The notes under the pieces: model-generated
Told to the model about the DNA's origin: nothing
Databases searched by the model: none
Seen by the model: the letters and a program-made list of their open reading frames with translations, nothing else
Made by a program: the position numbers and the translations under genes
Shown here: positions 23,489-35,734 of the stretch, piece by piece
How positions within the stretch are numbered: the first letter of the stretch is position 1
Layout: each line of letters starts with the position of its first letter
Assembly: GCA_037043235.1 (NCBI GenBank)
Contig: JAWRVZ010000179.1
Coordinates: forward strand, 62,001 to 126,000
Origin: Rhodeus uyekii
Taxonomy: Eukaryota; Chordata; Actinopteri; Cypriniformes; Acheilognathidae
Reading direction: 5' to 3'
DNA length: 64,000 nucleotides

Positions 23489-24448
23489 AAAGCCTTTCTT
23501 CATGTGAAATAAAATAACTTAAATATTAGTATTTCTTAAATCATTCCTGCACAATTACAATGGGGATAGTAATGCTGTTTTTTCTAATCTCAAGCAGTTT
23601 TCAGATTGAATCGATCTGCCATGTCAGACTTCAGTTCAACACGGCAATTATAGCAGATAAAGGAATCAAGGCAATGTAATATTTACTCAGGAATAAGTTA
23701 TAAATAAACTGACGCGAGTGCGCGAGGACGCGCGTTTGAACTTCATTGAGAGTTGCCGTTTCCATAGTAATCAGCGGGGGGAAAGCCTTCACCGAGTAAA
23801 CACGAATGAGAGTCACAATTTGGCCATATAAGTGCATAAATCTTCAAGCAAACACACTGCAGTGGTTACTTGATAATCGGAAACAATTTCCGTTTGATCA
23901 TAAACTCTCTCACATAAATCTATTTTAGGAGATTATGATCTCTCTCTCCGGCAGTAATGGCGTCTTTGAAAAGCTTTGAGGCTTTGAATTGCAGCGCTCT
24001 GATTCGTTCAAACTTCAGTGCTCTCACTGACAGGGGTGTAATTTTGTGATATTATGTATGTAAAATAGAGAGATTTAACTTACTAATTAAAGTAAAAAAT
24101 CGATTGTAGACCTGCAAGTTTTTTTTCAGGATTTAAAAAAAAAAATGCATGCCCATTGGAATGGACATGTTCACACATACTGTATTGAAATGTATTATAT
24201 ATCAGGTGTAATGTTGTGATGTTACCAACAGATGGAGTGGACGCTCTATCTAAAATTCAGTTTTCACTTCATTAGTGAAAGTCTATGGAGATTTTATGAC
24301 TTTAATCTTCAGTTTTATCAAAAATCATAAGTCTGATCAGTCTGAAAAGGGATAGCAACTCAAGTCAGAACAGGTCTGAAGTCTGAGCAGAGTTTAGTGG
24401 TTGTAGCTTTAAAGCTCTAGGAGGAGATGCTCTGAGAATTTTAGGTAA

Positions 24449-24449
<1 letters not shown>

Positions 24450-24484
<35 letters not shown>
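24450..24484 (+). repeat. AAT microsatellite
   Basis: About eleven ATA/AAT units directly left of the terminal hairpin of the 3.9 kb composite insertion. Confidence 0.93.
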
Positions 24485-24537
24485 GTTTAGATACAATATC
24501 ACTAAGTTGGCTTTCTCAAGCCAACTTAATAACAGTG

Positions 24538-24835
24538 ATGAGTTCTAAGAAAGTGAGTGGTAAGGATGGTAGTGAGAAGAAGAAACGCATGACGACCACG
24601 AAAATAAAGCATGAAATTGTGGATAAATATGAGCGCGGTGCCCGCGTGAGTGATCTAGAATGCATGTATGATCGCAGTACATCCAAGATATGTACCATCC
24701 TAAAGCAGAAGGATGCTATCAAGAACGTAAACCCTCCTGCAAGAGCTCAGCACTAGCGAGGAGGAGGAAAGTGAACCGGAGGAAAACATTTCTACAAGTG
24801 AAATTAAGAAGTTATGGATATTAAAGTTTACGTAA
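24538..24835 (+). pseudogene. Tigger transposase pseudogene (N-terminus joined to C-terminus)
   Basis: The first frame (ATG 24538, stop at 24754-24756) reads MSSKKVSGKDGSEKKKRMTT, then KIKHEIVDKYERGARVSDLE, then STSKICTILKQKDAIK. This is the CENP-B-type N-terminal helix-turn-helix of Tigger transposases. Overlapping it in another frame from about 24735 is LSTSEEEESEPEENISTSEI plus KKLWILKFT and a stop, which looks like the acidic C-terminal region. The roughly 400 residues between them, including the DDE catalytic domain, are deleted. The ATG lies only 10 bases beyond the hairpin insertion. The element's own 5' end is probably 20392-20635. Confidence 0.8.
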
Positions 24836-24967
24836 TTTACGGAATCAAGTGTCTACACACCAACCCCCTTCCCTCCCTTCTCGCCACTGTCTGTAAAAAC
24901 GTATAATTAAAACCACATCTTATTTGATATCACATGAAACCTTATACTATATACATTATACTATATA

Positions 24968-25245
24968 CAGTAGAACCCCGACTTACGAAATTAATCCGTT
25001 CCGAGGTTGGTTTCGTATGTCGGTCAGGCTTTTACATGTTAATTGCCTAATCCGTTCCAAGCCCTATGAAAACACCATATTCAGCATGTGATGAAGCACA
25101 TCGTAGCTCCATACTTCTCAATTATCTCCCTTTTCAACGCAATGAAAAGCACCCCTCTTCTTGCCTTTGACTTCAGCAACAATCTTCACATCCATGGTTA
25201 CTGATTAGAAAAAAGTTTATGCTAAAAGCAGAGGCTGGTGGGAGC
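24968..25245 (+). mobile_element. Tigger-type element, 5' fragment
   Basis: After TATA it begins CAGTAGAACCCCGACTTACG and continues TTAATCCGTTCCGAGGTTGG, with the sequence echoed at GCCTAATCCGTTCCAAGCC. This is a distinct Tigger subfamily. The right boundary was not found and the end given is approximate. Confidence 0.6.
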
Positions 25246-27806
25246 GATGCTGACCAATAGGAGAGCAGGATTGTAAAAAGTGTTCCCCTTCTTACATGGA
25301 CTATTCCAGCCATCCCTGTCATTCAGTGCGAAATGGACTATTCCAAACTTTCCCTCGGAGTTCAGGAAGTGTCGTGACAGAAGAGAGTTGATAGATGATT
25401 AAGGTAAAAGAGATCGGCTGAAGATTGTATATAGTTTATTGAGTAAAATACAGGGAATTAGTGCCAATCGTTGAGGTTTAATCGATCTATGCACCTTTAA
25501 TAAACACCAGTTTTGGATTATTCCCTGAGTGAGACATCATTGTTCTGACCGGACAAACTGTAGTCTTCATCCTTCATCCTAAATTCCAAATTTTTTTATA
25601 CAAAATGGTTGCATATACAAGAGAATTGCTCTCACCATACTTGCTCAATGTGAGAATAAACCTGATTGGTGCTCACGCACCAAGCAAGCATGATTGACCT
25701 TCTGATTAACATATTTGTTGTGCTCTATGTCCAGTTGTTGAACAGTGTGAATAAAAGAAAGCAGGACTAAGAGAGCTGGACAAAACTCTGGTTTAGTAGA
25801 TTGGGTGAAGTAATGAAAGCTGCCCTGAACAGTTCACAATAATAATAAAAATAGACTTAAATACATAATCTTTATATTTATTGTTATTGTTTGTTTCTAT
25901 GGTTACAGCATGGCTGTCACAGCGATTGTTCGATTATTCGATCCGCTCCTGTTGGCTTTTGTGTGTGCGAAACTATTTGAATCACAGCTGTTGGTAAATA
26001 CTGACTGTCTGAATGCAACTGAATACAGAGAGAAAGAAAGAACAATGTGTGATAGAATGTAAAATAGAAGGGTAGCAGGATCATCTATTACCATTAACTT
26101 CAGGCCATGCTGTTATATGTTCACGTCAGCTGAAGAGCAGCATTACACAAGCTCACTCAACCGGTAATCATACACACACCCCTCACTTAGTTTCCCACTC
26201 TGGACCACTTTACACTTCAACAATGTCCACCTGAAGTGCATTTTCCATCGGCAAATTTCGATTGAGAGGCAAGGCCAACCTGCAAAAATATGCCTTGACA
26301 GCCCTCAGCATTTCTGGGCTTAAAGGTTTTATATGATATACATGAACCAGAATGACTTATGAGTTCCTTGATAAGAATTTAGATTGCTTTGATCTCAACA
26401 AAGTTTGAATTTTACATTTTTGTCCACAACACAGAAAAGGGAAGTAATGAGCTTGCTGGTGAACAGTCTTATGGGATTATGATTCCCTGTGGTTAGCTGC
26501 CAGTTTCCCTGCTTTTCAGGACAGACGGCATTATGGCCTCTGCCAGTATAGCGGAAGGAAACAAACAGTGCTAGAATTAGCCAGAACCAAAATCGTATCC
26601 ACTCAATCCTTGCTGGTTCTGTTATTTTGGGATGGTCACATGACCACAGACTGGGCTTGTCTTCACTGCTGCAGTTTAAACTCTGAACCGGATGACAGGC
26701 GGTAATTAAAGGGAGGTATCAATGAGGATACAAATTTGGACTTAATTAAAATGCTCTATTAGTTTGTCAGGACTGTCAAGATTCACTAACCTTATGATTT
26801 TTTCTGCTGGATAATAAAAAAATATGAAAAAAGAGATTGCTGTCTGACCCAAGCTGCAAATGCCCTTCAAGATGCAATCAGAATGAATGGATTTAGTTGA
26901 ATTTATCTAGTCACATATGTCAATGTTATGTCAGCGTGTGGGTCATTCTCAAAAAATGTTTAATATTTAATATTTTGAATGCACTTTAATTGTTAATTGT
27001 CTTATTTTTTTAATTGTAGTTGATGTTTTAGTATTTTGATTTACAAAATGTTTGTAATTTGTATTAGTTTTTATAATATACACTTATTTATTTACATACA
27101 TATCTAGTTTAGTCATGAAACTTTACATTCAGATCATTACCACACGGGACAAGCTTATTGGCCTCTGCTGATCCTTCAGCCAATGAGATGGCTTGTTCAA
27201 CATTTAAATAGTCTGGTTGTTTGCTGTAAGCTATTCCTGCAGAGTGTGATTAGAGTTCCTCTGAAACCTTACAAACCCACTGAAACAACATTTCTAAAAA
27301 CGTAAGTTTTTAATCTACTAACAGCTTTATTTCAATTATGACTTTTTTATAGCATATTGACAATACCAATAAAATGTTATGAATAAACATTGTTTGATTT
27401 GAAACTTTTTTCATGACTGAAAATTTAAGGGACAAGTTACCACATTATCTACTGCATATTAGTTTGTTGCCACCACAAACTAAAAGTACTGCAAATAAAT
27501 CTTATTCAGACAATTTAAAGATCATATTTTTTTCTTATGTTGTGCAAGCTACTTTTATCTTCCTATTTGTGAAACAGACAAGTTTGAAAGTCCTGGATTA
27601 CACTTTTATAACCAAATGCAATGGAAAAAGATTGTCAGCGACAAGCAATTTGTCTGTTTACAACAGACACGACATGACTATGAGACGCAACCAAATCAGT
27701 TAAAATCACAGCCAATCAGAAGAGTGTGTGGGTGGAGTCTCTCTGCAAGAGCACAGCATTCACAACAAAATGGATAAGCATATAATCAAATTACACCATA
27801 CAAATA

Positions 27807-28550
27807 CAGTAATACCATGCCACTCCGCGGTTCAAGTTTCGCAACCTCAGTGCATCGCGGATTTTTCAAAAACATTCTTTGAAAATTCAAAAATACTGGC
27901 ATATCAGCAGCTGTATTGCGGAAAGCAGCATTGCTTGATTGTGATGCAAGAGAAATGGTTTCCCAGGATGCCAGACAAAGAGAGAAACTCTCTCAGAGGC
28001 TTTGTACACACCCATGGCACTCAGACAACACACGTGATTGGTTCCCGGCACGAGATTGACCAATAAGAGCACGAGTGGAGTGGGAGCCTCTTCGCTTCTC
28101 TCAGAAGCAAATGTTGACGATCCAGTGCTGATATCAGATGATGAGGCGCTTCCCGAACTGATTTAAAGGCCTCATTATACCAGTGCAGTAACACCATCAT
28201 CATCATCACATTCATCGAACCGCACAGCTCTGTCATCGTCGTCATTACTGGAGTCAAGTCTCAAGATACTACTGTCATTGATGAGTGTAGAGCACCATAA
28301 TACGTATCATATGAGAGAGAGTAAATGTATAATATTAAGGTTTTATAATTAAATAGATTTAAAATCTATTTTACAAAGATTAAAATATATTTAAAGTATA
28401 AATATAGATATTTTAAACATTCTGGTACCTACACACACATATATACGGAAATTCCTAGGGGGGGCAAGCCTACTTCGTGGATTTTCGTGGGGGGGGGGGG
28501 GGGGGGGGGGGCACCGGTCTACATTAACAGCGATAAATGAGGGATCACTG
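27807..28550 (+). mobile_element. Tigger/pogo-type MITE, longest copy (744 bp)
   Basis: It starts CAGTAATACCATGCCACTCC and ends AAATGAGGGATCACTG, with TA on both sides (27805-27806, 28551-28552). It shares the whole interior with 12251-12909. A 23-base G run (28489-28511) lies near the 3' end where 4429-4809 has only GGGGG. Open frames in it are not convincing genes, although DDEALPELI before a stop near 28140 may be a transposase tail remnant. Confidence 0.88.
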
Positions 28551-30189
28551 TACACCATTTCAAAATAATTAAACTACACACAGTAACTGAAACATTCTTT
28601 ATCATAGAATGGACTGGTTTGTTTACAGTTTGAATGCGGTCACATGTGGTTATGACATAGTGTTATGGACAGAAGTACAGATTGTTCTTTACTAACAATA
28701 AGAGAATTACTGTTAGCAAAGAAATTTTACTGAAAATGACTTTATGTCTGACTTTACGGCTTCTCTGAAATGTGGAGCCTGTGATTGCTTTATGTGATAT
28801 ATGTGTAACACGACATTCCATTAAAGGTATTTTGCTTGCACTGAGGAACTCATTTGTCTTCTCATCTCCTGCAAAACCCCACACATAGACCTCACATTAC
28901 CACTCTGTCACCTCTCATTCTATCCTCCTCTATTACAGCCAGTAGAAATATAATTAACATTGGCTGATCTGATGGGCTCTAGCCACTTCCATTGTATCTG
29001 AGGAGATGCCAATATTGTCAGCACACCGTGTATGTTATTGTAAACTTTACATCATGAGAGTCCCTTGTAGAGAACGGGTGGGCTTCAGAGGACATTTGCT
29101 GGTATTTGCATGAACAACAGTCCACATGGGCACATTTAATCGTAAAACAAACCAGAAAGCTATCAGAGTTCAAGGCTCAGGGCAGTGTTTGGATTTAACA
29201 GGAAGATAAAATACAAGCTGACATTAAAGAGGTTGCAGTCCACAGAAAAGATCAGAGTACAAATATATATACCAAATATATCCAACTGCCTATTTGCTCT
29301 TTTTATGCAGTACACTAATATATGGCTAAATATGAGAGAATCTTTCATTTAATAGCGGTTTGTTATTACTGACTGGAAGTGTGTGCCATCTATTTGAGGA
29401 TTTCTTGCTAATGGAAAATGTGTGACAAATGTATTTCATTTAGACATATTCAATTCTCAAAAATCGGTTTGACCTTTACTGCAAATGATGAGCCAAACAA
29501 TACAAAATGCATCCACAAAGACAGAAAGATCTATAATAATCCTGTGTTTGAAATGAATTTCTGCTGTTTTTTTCATTATCGCTTATGTTCACCAGGGTAT
29601 TCTTTTAAGCCTCTAAAATTTCCCTTGTTTTTTCAAATGGACTCTTATCACTTTCACGCGCTTCAGAGAGGAGATTCATGTTGATGAGTTTTAAAATACA
29701 CTACTGCCAGCAATTATTGCGAGTTCTTCTTCAAAGATTCCTTTAATTTGTGTGGTCAAGCCAAATAACAGCATAACTGGACAGGGAAGTACACATTACA
29801 CAAGTAATAACACTACACTTCACTTGTACACTCTCTGAAGATATTGAGTGGTGTTTGCTGCAAAACTTACAAGCACAATAATATACGGTTGCTAGGGTGT
29901 TCTGGATGGTTGCTTACTGGCTCAAGTCAACAATTCACATCTTCAAGTCTCTATGATATTTTAAAAGTGGATCATGTCTCTCCTTCAGTTTATTTATTTT
30001 TTGCTGCAATGCAGGTTTGCAAAATTCCAGGAACCTTCCATGAGCATTAATGGGAATATATGGATATACGGAAGATCTTGCATATATAACTATAACACTA
30101 GAAACATAAGAATCAATTCAAGAATTATTTTAATCATAAACTCTTAAGTACAGCAACTTTTATTTAGTCAGTCAGTGTAATTTAAAAAG

Positions 30190-30222
30190 GATAATAATAA
30201 TAATAATCAATAATAATAATAG
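30190..30222 (+). repeat. AAT microsatellite, short
   Basis: An imperfect (ATA)n run, ATAATAATAATAATCAATAA and onward. Confidence 0.85.
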
Positions 30223-30254
30223 TGATGCCTGACTTCGCTAGCACAAGTAATTAA

Positions 30255-30524
30255 CAAAGTGACCAGTTTGTGACCACCCACTTTCATGCATTTCTGGAGA
30301 AGTGGATGAATTGACGTGTTGTAAAACCGACAGATGCGGTGCGAACTAACATACTATGTTAACATAGTAGGCTATGCCCATCGTATGTTATAGATCCACT
30401 AACACGATCATTAGGTTTTAACTACAAAACACATTTACTTTCATGGATTTAGGAATTGGAATATTAGTTCATGACATAGCTAACAAGTTTGTGAATATTT
30501 TGAATAAAAAAACAAGATAAAAGC
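30255..30524 (+). repeat. piggyBac-like MITE interior, diverged
   Basis: It has GGATGAATTGACGTGTTGTA, GGTGCGAACTAACAT, CTAACACGATCATTAGG and AGCTAACAAGTTTGTGAATA, which follow in order the interior of 44440-45405 and 54300-54700. It ends at a Tc1 insertion at 30525. Confidence 0.6.
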
Positions 30525-30526
30525 TA

Positions 30527-31677
30527 TACACTCACCTAAAGGATTATTAGGAACCCCGATCAATTTCTCATTAATCCAATTATCTAATCAACCAATCACA
30601 TGGCAGTTGCTTCAATGCATTTAGGGGATGGTCCTGGTCAAGACAATCTCCTGAACTCCAAACTGAATGTCAGAATGGGAAAGAAAGGGGATTTAAGCAA
30701 TTTTGAGCGTGACATGGTTGTTGGTGCCAGACGGGCCGGTCTGAGTATTTCACAATCTGCTCAGTTACTGGGATTTTCATGCACAACCATTTCAAGGTTT
30801 ACAAAGAATGGTGTGAAAAGGGAAAAACATCCAGTATGCAGCAGTCCTGTGGGCGAAAATGCCTTGTTGATGCTAGAGGTCAGAGGAGAATGGGCCGACT
30901 GATTCAAGCTGATAGAAGAGCAACTTTGACTGAAATAGCCACTCGTTACAGCCGAGGTATGCAGAAAAGCATTTGTGAAGCCACAACATGCACAACCTTG
31001 AGGCGGATGGCCTACAACAGCAGAAGACCCTACCGGGTACCACTCATCCCTCTACAAATAGGAAAAAGAGGCTCCAATTTGCACGAGCTCACCAAAACTG
31101 GACAGTTGGAAAAATGTTGCCTGGTCTGATGAGTCTCGATTTCTGATATTCAGATGGTAGAGTTAGAATTTGGCTTAAACAGAATGAGAACATAGATCAT
31201 GAATGAGATCTGGTTGTGGTGGTGGTGTAATGGTGTGGGGGATGTTTTCTTGGCACACTTTAGGCCCCTTTAGTGCCAATTGGGCGTCGTTTAAATTCCA
31301 CGGCCTACCTGAGCATTGTTTCAGCATGTACCCATCCTCTGATGCTACTTCCAGCAGGATAATGCACCATGTCACAAAGCTCGAATCATTTCAAATTGGT
31401 TTCTTGAACATGACAAAGAGTTCACTGAAATGGCCCCCACAGTCACCAGATCTCAACACAATAGAGCATCTTTGGGATGTGGTGGACCTGGATGTGCATC
31501 CCACAAATCTCCATCAACTGCAATATGCTATCCTATCAATATGGACCAACATTTCTAAAGAATGCTTTCAGAACCTTGTTGAATCAATGCCACGTAGAAG
31601 TAAGGCAGTTCTGAAGGTGAAAGGGGGTCAAATACAGTATTAGTATGGTGTTCCTAATAATCCTGTAGTTGAGTGTA
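30527..31677 (+). mobile_element. Tc1-like transposon, full length but decayed (about 1.15 kb)
   Basis: The left end, CACTCACCTAAAGGATTATTAGG preceded by TATA, pairs with the right end CCTAATAATCCTGTAGTTGAGTG followed by TATA. The flanking TA dinucleotides are the expected Tc1 target duplication. It sits inside a diverged piggyBac-like MITE. Confidence 0.92.
30675..31643 (+). pseudogene. Tc1 transposase pseudogene
   Basis: It starts MGKKGDLSNFERDMVVGARR with an N-terminal helix-turn-helix (GLSISQSAQLLGFSCTTISR), then in a shifted frame CGRKCLVDARGQRRMGRLIQ. The first catalytic Asp is in WSDESRF near 31130. GGGVMVWGMFSWHTLGP follows, and SPDLNTIEHLWDVV with the catalytic Glu lies near 31445-31480. 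The C-terminus is VLKVKGGQIQY before a stop. Frameshifts near 30800, 31070 and 31200, and a decayed region around the second Asp (the QQDNAPCH-type segment near 31350), make it inactive. Confidence 0.9.
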
Positions 31678-32398
31678 TAACTGCAGTGCGTATGTGGCGT
31701 GTTGATTTACGCTTCAAAGAACACTGGAAATGTGAAAAGTAAACTTGCACACTGAACAAAGTAATTTGTAAAAAAAAATAAAAAAAGGAAAATTAATTTA
31801 ATTTAAATGTTCAAACAATCAAGCAAAGAAAGCAGACTGAAAATAAAAAGCAAGCTATTCTTAAAGAATAAATACAGGAAAAACGGTGGCGAGAGAGCTA
31901 ATGAGTAGGTTTGGGTATTATTTGAATTTTAGCGATTCCAAATCTGCTTACTGAAAAAATGGATGTGTGCACAGTATAGAAATACATGCATGGATCTAGC
32001 CTTTGAATGGTTTAACGTCATATTGATTGTTTTGTGTGGATTTTAATGAGCAATCGACATTTCAATTTTATAACAAGTATCTGATTCCTAACCTTAAGCA
32101 TTCGATCACAGAATTGGAATACATTTTCTATTCCCAACCCTACTGATGAGCGTCACCTGCGTGCCACAACAGTCTTGAGTTTGTCACAGAGGAGCTACGC
32201 AAGAATGAAGGGAGGAGTGATTACAAAGAGGGACCAGAGAGGACTGGCTTGAACTATTTGTGGTGTGTTTTAGTAAGTTTATATGAGGCAGTCCTCCATT
32301 AGGGGCTGCCACTTTCCTTTCATTCTGTTCTTTATTTATTTTGTTTAAAGTTTGTCAAACATTCACCAATTCCCACCTCCTAAATATATAAATGTATA

Positions 32399-32401
<3 letters not shown>

Positions 32402-32453
<52 letters not shown>
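32402..32453 (+). repeat. GA microsatellite, (GA)25
   Basis: An uninterrupted GA tract of about 52 bases. Confidence 0.97.
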
Positions 32454-32455
<2 letters not shown>

Positions 32456-33244
32456 CATTTGTGGCAGAGTTCTTTAAGTTCAGTCAGGCATCCATTAGTC
32501 TTGCTCTCTATCAACACCCTGAGAGACAAAGGTCTGCTCAAAGGCTTTAACGATTTTCTTATTGATGACGAGGGCAGCACAGGAGATGAACAGCAAATAA
32601 CTGAATTAAACAGTGCGGCTGAGACACTGCAATGAGATTGCCTTTCTATGATACATGTTCCCAAATGTGGGTATTCATGAATACCCACGAAAACAAGTAC
32701 TGTACAGAACACAAGCTAGCCATATGGACACAGAAAGGAAGCGACCAATCCTGCCATAATCCCATCTCTTATCTCTGTCACAACGGATGGACGTGCTTGC
32801 CATCAGTGTCCTTGTCATGTAATTGCCCTACCGGAATGGAAGGACTGACATGCTCTTTGATGAAAGGTTAGATATGTGCTCGGGCTGTAAGATGGGCTGG
32901 ACACAGCTATGGTGTGACTGATCAGAGCAGGAATAAAGGTAGATTCAGCCTCAGATGGCACGACTATGGACCACCCTGTGACTGTCTGATGAATTCTGCT
33001 CACAAAACTGGTTGGCTGACTTTCTAGGAATTGGAGTTCAGTTTTTTTTATCACTTCACCTGGATATGAAGTTGTGTTTACAAAGTAGCTGGCTGATATA
33101 TTGTGTGTGCTTTTGAGGAAGAGCACACAATTCTTTTGTTTGATTTGTATTCTGTACAGACGGTTCCAGACTGACACTGCCGAAGATGTTTTAAAAAATT
33201 CATATAACAAAATAAACTTTATTTCTCCCATGTTGGCCTATTAA

Positions 33245-33515
33245 TGCAGTAACTATTGAAATTATCTCTGCCCTGAACAGCATGTAATTTTCAGCTAAAT
33301 TAGTGTCACATATTCCTTCAAAAATCATTCTAATATGATTTGCTCCTCAATAAACCTTTCTTCTTATTAGCAATGTTGAAAACAGTTGTGCTGTTTCATA
33401 TTTTTGGTGGAAACCATGAGTTCAAAAGAGCACTTTTTCTATGAAATATAGAAGTCTTTACCATCACTTTCAATCCATTTAATGCTGAATAAAAAAGTTA
33501 GTTTATTTCAAGAAC
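33245..33515 (+). repeat. TTCAAAAGTTT-family fragment
   Basis: It has TCACATATTCCTTCAAAAAT, ATGATTTGCTCCTCAATAAA, CAATGTTGAAAACAGTTGTG and TGGAAACCATGAG in family order. The ends are decayed. Confidence 0.68.
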
Positions 33516-33794
33516 TCCCCCACGGTATTTAACACTATGTGTCTGTAACCCAAGCAATGGCAGAGAATATATAAAATTAGACTAGATATATAGTGCAGAA
33601 CATAGCAGTGTTGTTAAAGCTGCAAGTAATTTTTTAATACTGTGGTGTCTGATATGACAGTTGTCTTGGATTTGGACGGACACCTAGTCGTATGAATTTA
33701 ACATAATAATCATTCAATTAAAATCGGGTTTTTTAGGGACTACCGCAGTATTTATTATAAATGATTTATTTGTGCACTTAAATTTTTTTTTTTT

Positions 33795-34075
33795 TTATCC
33801 ACATATCCTCATAGGGTTTCTCTCTTCTTTTCTCTGATGACGTGTTTTCTGGCACGAAGGCAGGACAGCCCGTCATGAGATTTACCAATAGCAAACCACA
33901 AGCATCCAATGAACCAATCAATTCCCCATGGAAAAAAAGTCCCGCCCCCCGGGATTTTTGGTTGTTCAGGAAGCCGTTTCGCTCAGACAAACATCACAAG
34001 ATAGAACAGACTAAATCGCAACTTCCTTTTCATTCTGACTTTAAAACAAGACTGCTTTTATTAGGCTGCTTTTAT
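33795..34075 (+). other. Promoter-like CCAAT/GC-box segment of unknown origin
   Basis: Within 200 bases there are a TGACGTG CRE-like core near 33837, three CCAAT-type boxes (ACCAATAG, TCCAATG, ACCAATCA between 33885 and 33925) and a GC box (CCCGCCCCCC near 33945). It lies directly left of a truncated Tigger. It may be part of an unrecognised repeat or LTR. No coding sequence follows. Confidence 0.3.
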
Positions 34076-34094
34076 TAATTGAAGATAATTAAAG

Positions 34095-34664
34095 GCTTGA
34101 ATCGAAGATAATTAAAGAATTGAAGGTGGTTTTTTATCGTATACTGGTAAATCTTGAACCGGCTGTCAGAGTGGTTAATAACTGCCCAGACGACGAGCTT
34201 TATAGATGGGTTTCGTACCAGCACACTCTTCTCAAACATGTAAAGAGCGCAAGTACAAACCAGGAAAAAGAAAACACTCTGACAAACATCACAAATAAAA
34301 GAAGGCAAATAGAAACAGTAGATTATGCTGTATAACAGTCAGCGGTAGAGCGGCCATCTCTCTCCTCACTTAAAAACACTCTCCTCCCCGTGCGCGCTCA
34401 CACCAGAACAGCGCGCACACAACAGCATACACCGTCTTAAAGGTATATTCCCAACATAAACAAAGTAGACGTTACAATCTCTGCTGTTAGTTGGTCCACA
34501 TATGCCTTTTGTTGTTAGCAAACATACAGTGTATGTCTATTTTTATAGCATGCCGATCGCTTCATCAAATAAATCGCCATATTGGCTTTTGGTTATCTCG
34601 CTCCTCGATTATCTCAACGCTTTTTTGCAACCCCCGAGGCCGTCGACATAACCGGGTTCCACTG
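34095..34664 (+). mobile_element. Tigger-type element, 3' part (second copy)
   Basis: It follows 10000-10568 almost base for base through GTGGTTTTTTATCGTATACT, GGGTTTCGTACCAGCACACT and the terminal ATAACCGGGTTCCACTG. The 5' half and left terminus are missing, and the TA after the right end has changed to CA. Confidence 0.85.
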
Positions 34665-35734
34665 CAGTATAATTTCCCCTAAAGTTCTATTTATTACTTG
34701 CACCATTAAATAAAAAGGGAATGAATAGGAATAGATGGAAGGCAGAATATGCAATCTAAAAAACAAAACAAACAAAAAAACAAAGAAAGAAAATTTGGAC
34801 TTTCTGTACTACTTGTAGAAAACCTGAAATTGAAAATGCCTGAGGCAACTGTGGTGCCCTAAAATGTATAGCGGAGTCATTTATAATGGCTTCTGTGTGG
34901 CATCTTGTATATTGTATTGTTTTGTTGATGAGCTACATATGAAGGGCTCTACGAAATGTCCAGGTTCCTCATTTTAGACAGAAACTAGATTCTAGAGTGA
35001 GAGGAAATGAAACCGTTTCTATTACCGTAGTTGCTGTTAAAATGTTAATGAATATTTTTACTGCTATATGTACGTGAATTACAGACACATCCCACTAAAG
35101 TGGTTCATACACTGACATAATAGGACACACAAAACCTAGACACCCATCTGCCTGTGTCTAGGAATAAATAAATAAAAATCCTAATTTTCTACTGCAAAGT
35201 TTGTATTTGAGAGAATGAGAAACAGTCCAGTAAACAGCAAACACATCTCAGACCTTCTTGTGCTGTCTGAAGCATGTCTGCAGTCCTTTGTCCTCCATTG
35301 AGGAATTGATGCGTCCCCATGGCCTGCACTGCTGATAGAGGTCTAATACTAAGCATCTTGGGAAGGGCAGACCAATGAATCAAAGAATGACATAAGAGCG
35401 TCTGCCAAGAATGAAGAGAGAGTGGGATCCCATTGGAAAGAAAAATGACTATATCTCAATTGTTTTCTTAGACAGAAATGAGATGAAAGAACAAATGAGA
35501 CATTATGTTTAAGCCACAGTATGTCTCCTAGAGTTCTAGGAGAAATCTCAATCATAAACTGTAAAAACAACATCTGCATTTCAATATGAACTCAATTTCT
35601 AAAGTTTGTGATGCTATTAGCAGAACACCTTTGGAAACTATTTAAACACTTATCAAATGAGATTTAAGGTAATATCTGTGAAATAAAAAGTAATTATTAA
35701 TTTTAGATTTACATAACTTATAATTACAAAGTCA

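Larger units (their letters stand above)
20636..24528. mobile_element. Hairpin-ended 3.9 kb composite insertion
   Basis: The left boundary has AGTTGGCTTGAGAAAGCC (20636-20653) and the right has its exact 18-base reverse complement (24509-24526). On the right this sits in an 11-bp perfect hairpin, TAAGTTGGCTT / AAGCCAACTTA (24503-24528). The interior holds a Tc1 (20745-22367), a degenerate CTAGCAAGATTT minisatellite, TA/TG and AAT microsatellites and about 1 kb of other sequence. No transposase other than the Tc1 was seen. The class is uncertain. Confidence 0.55.
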
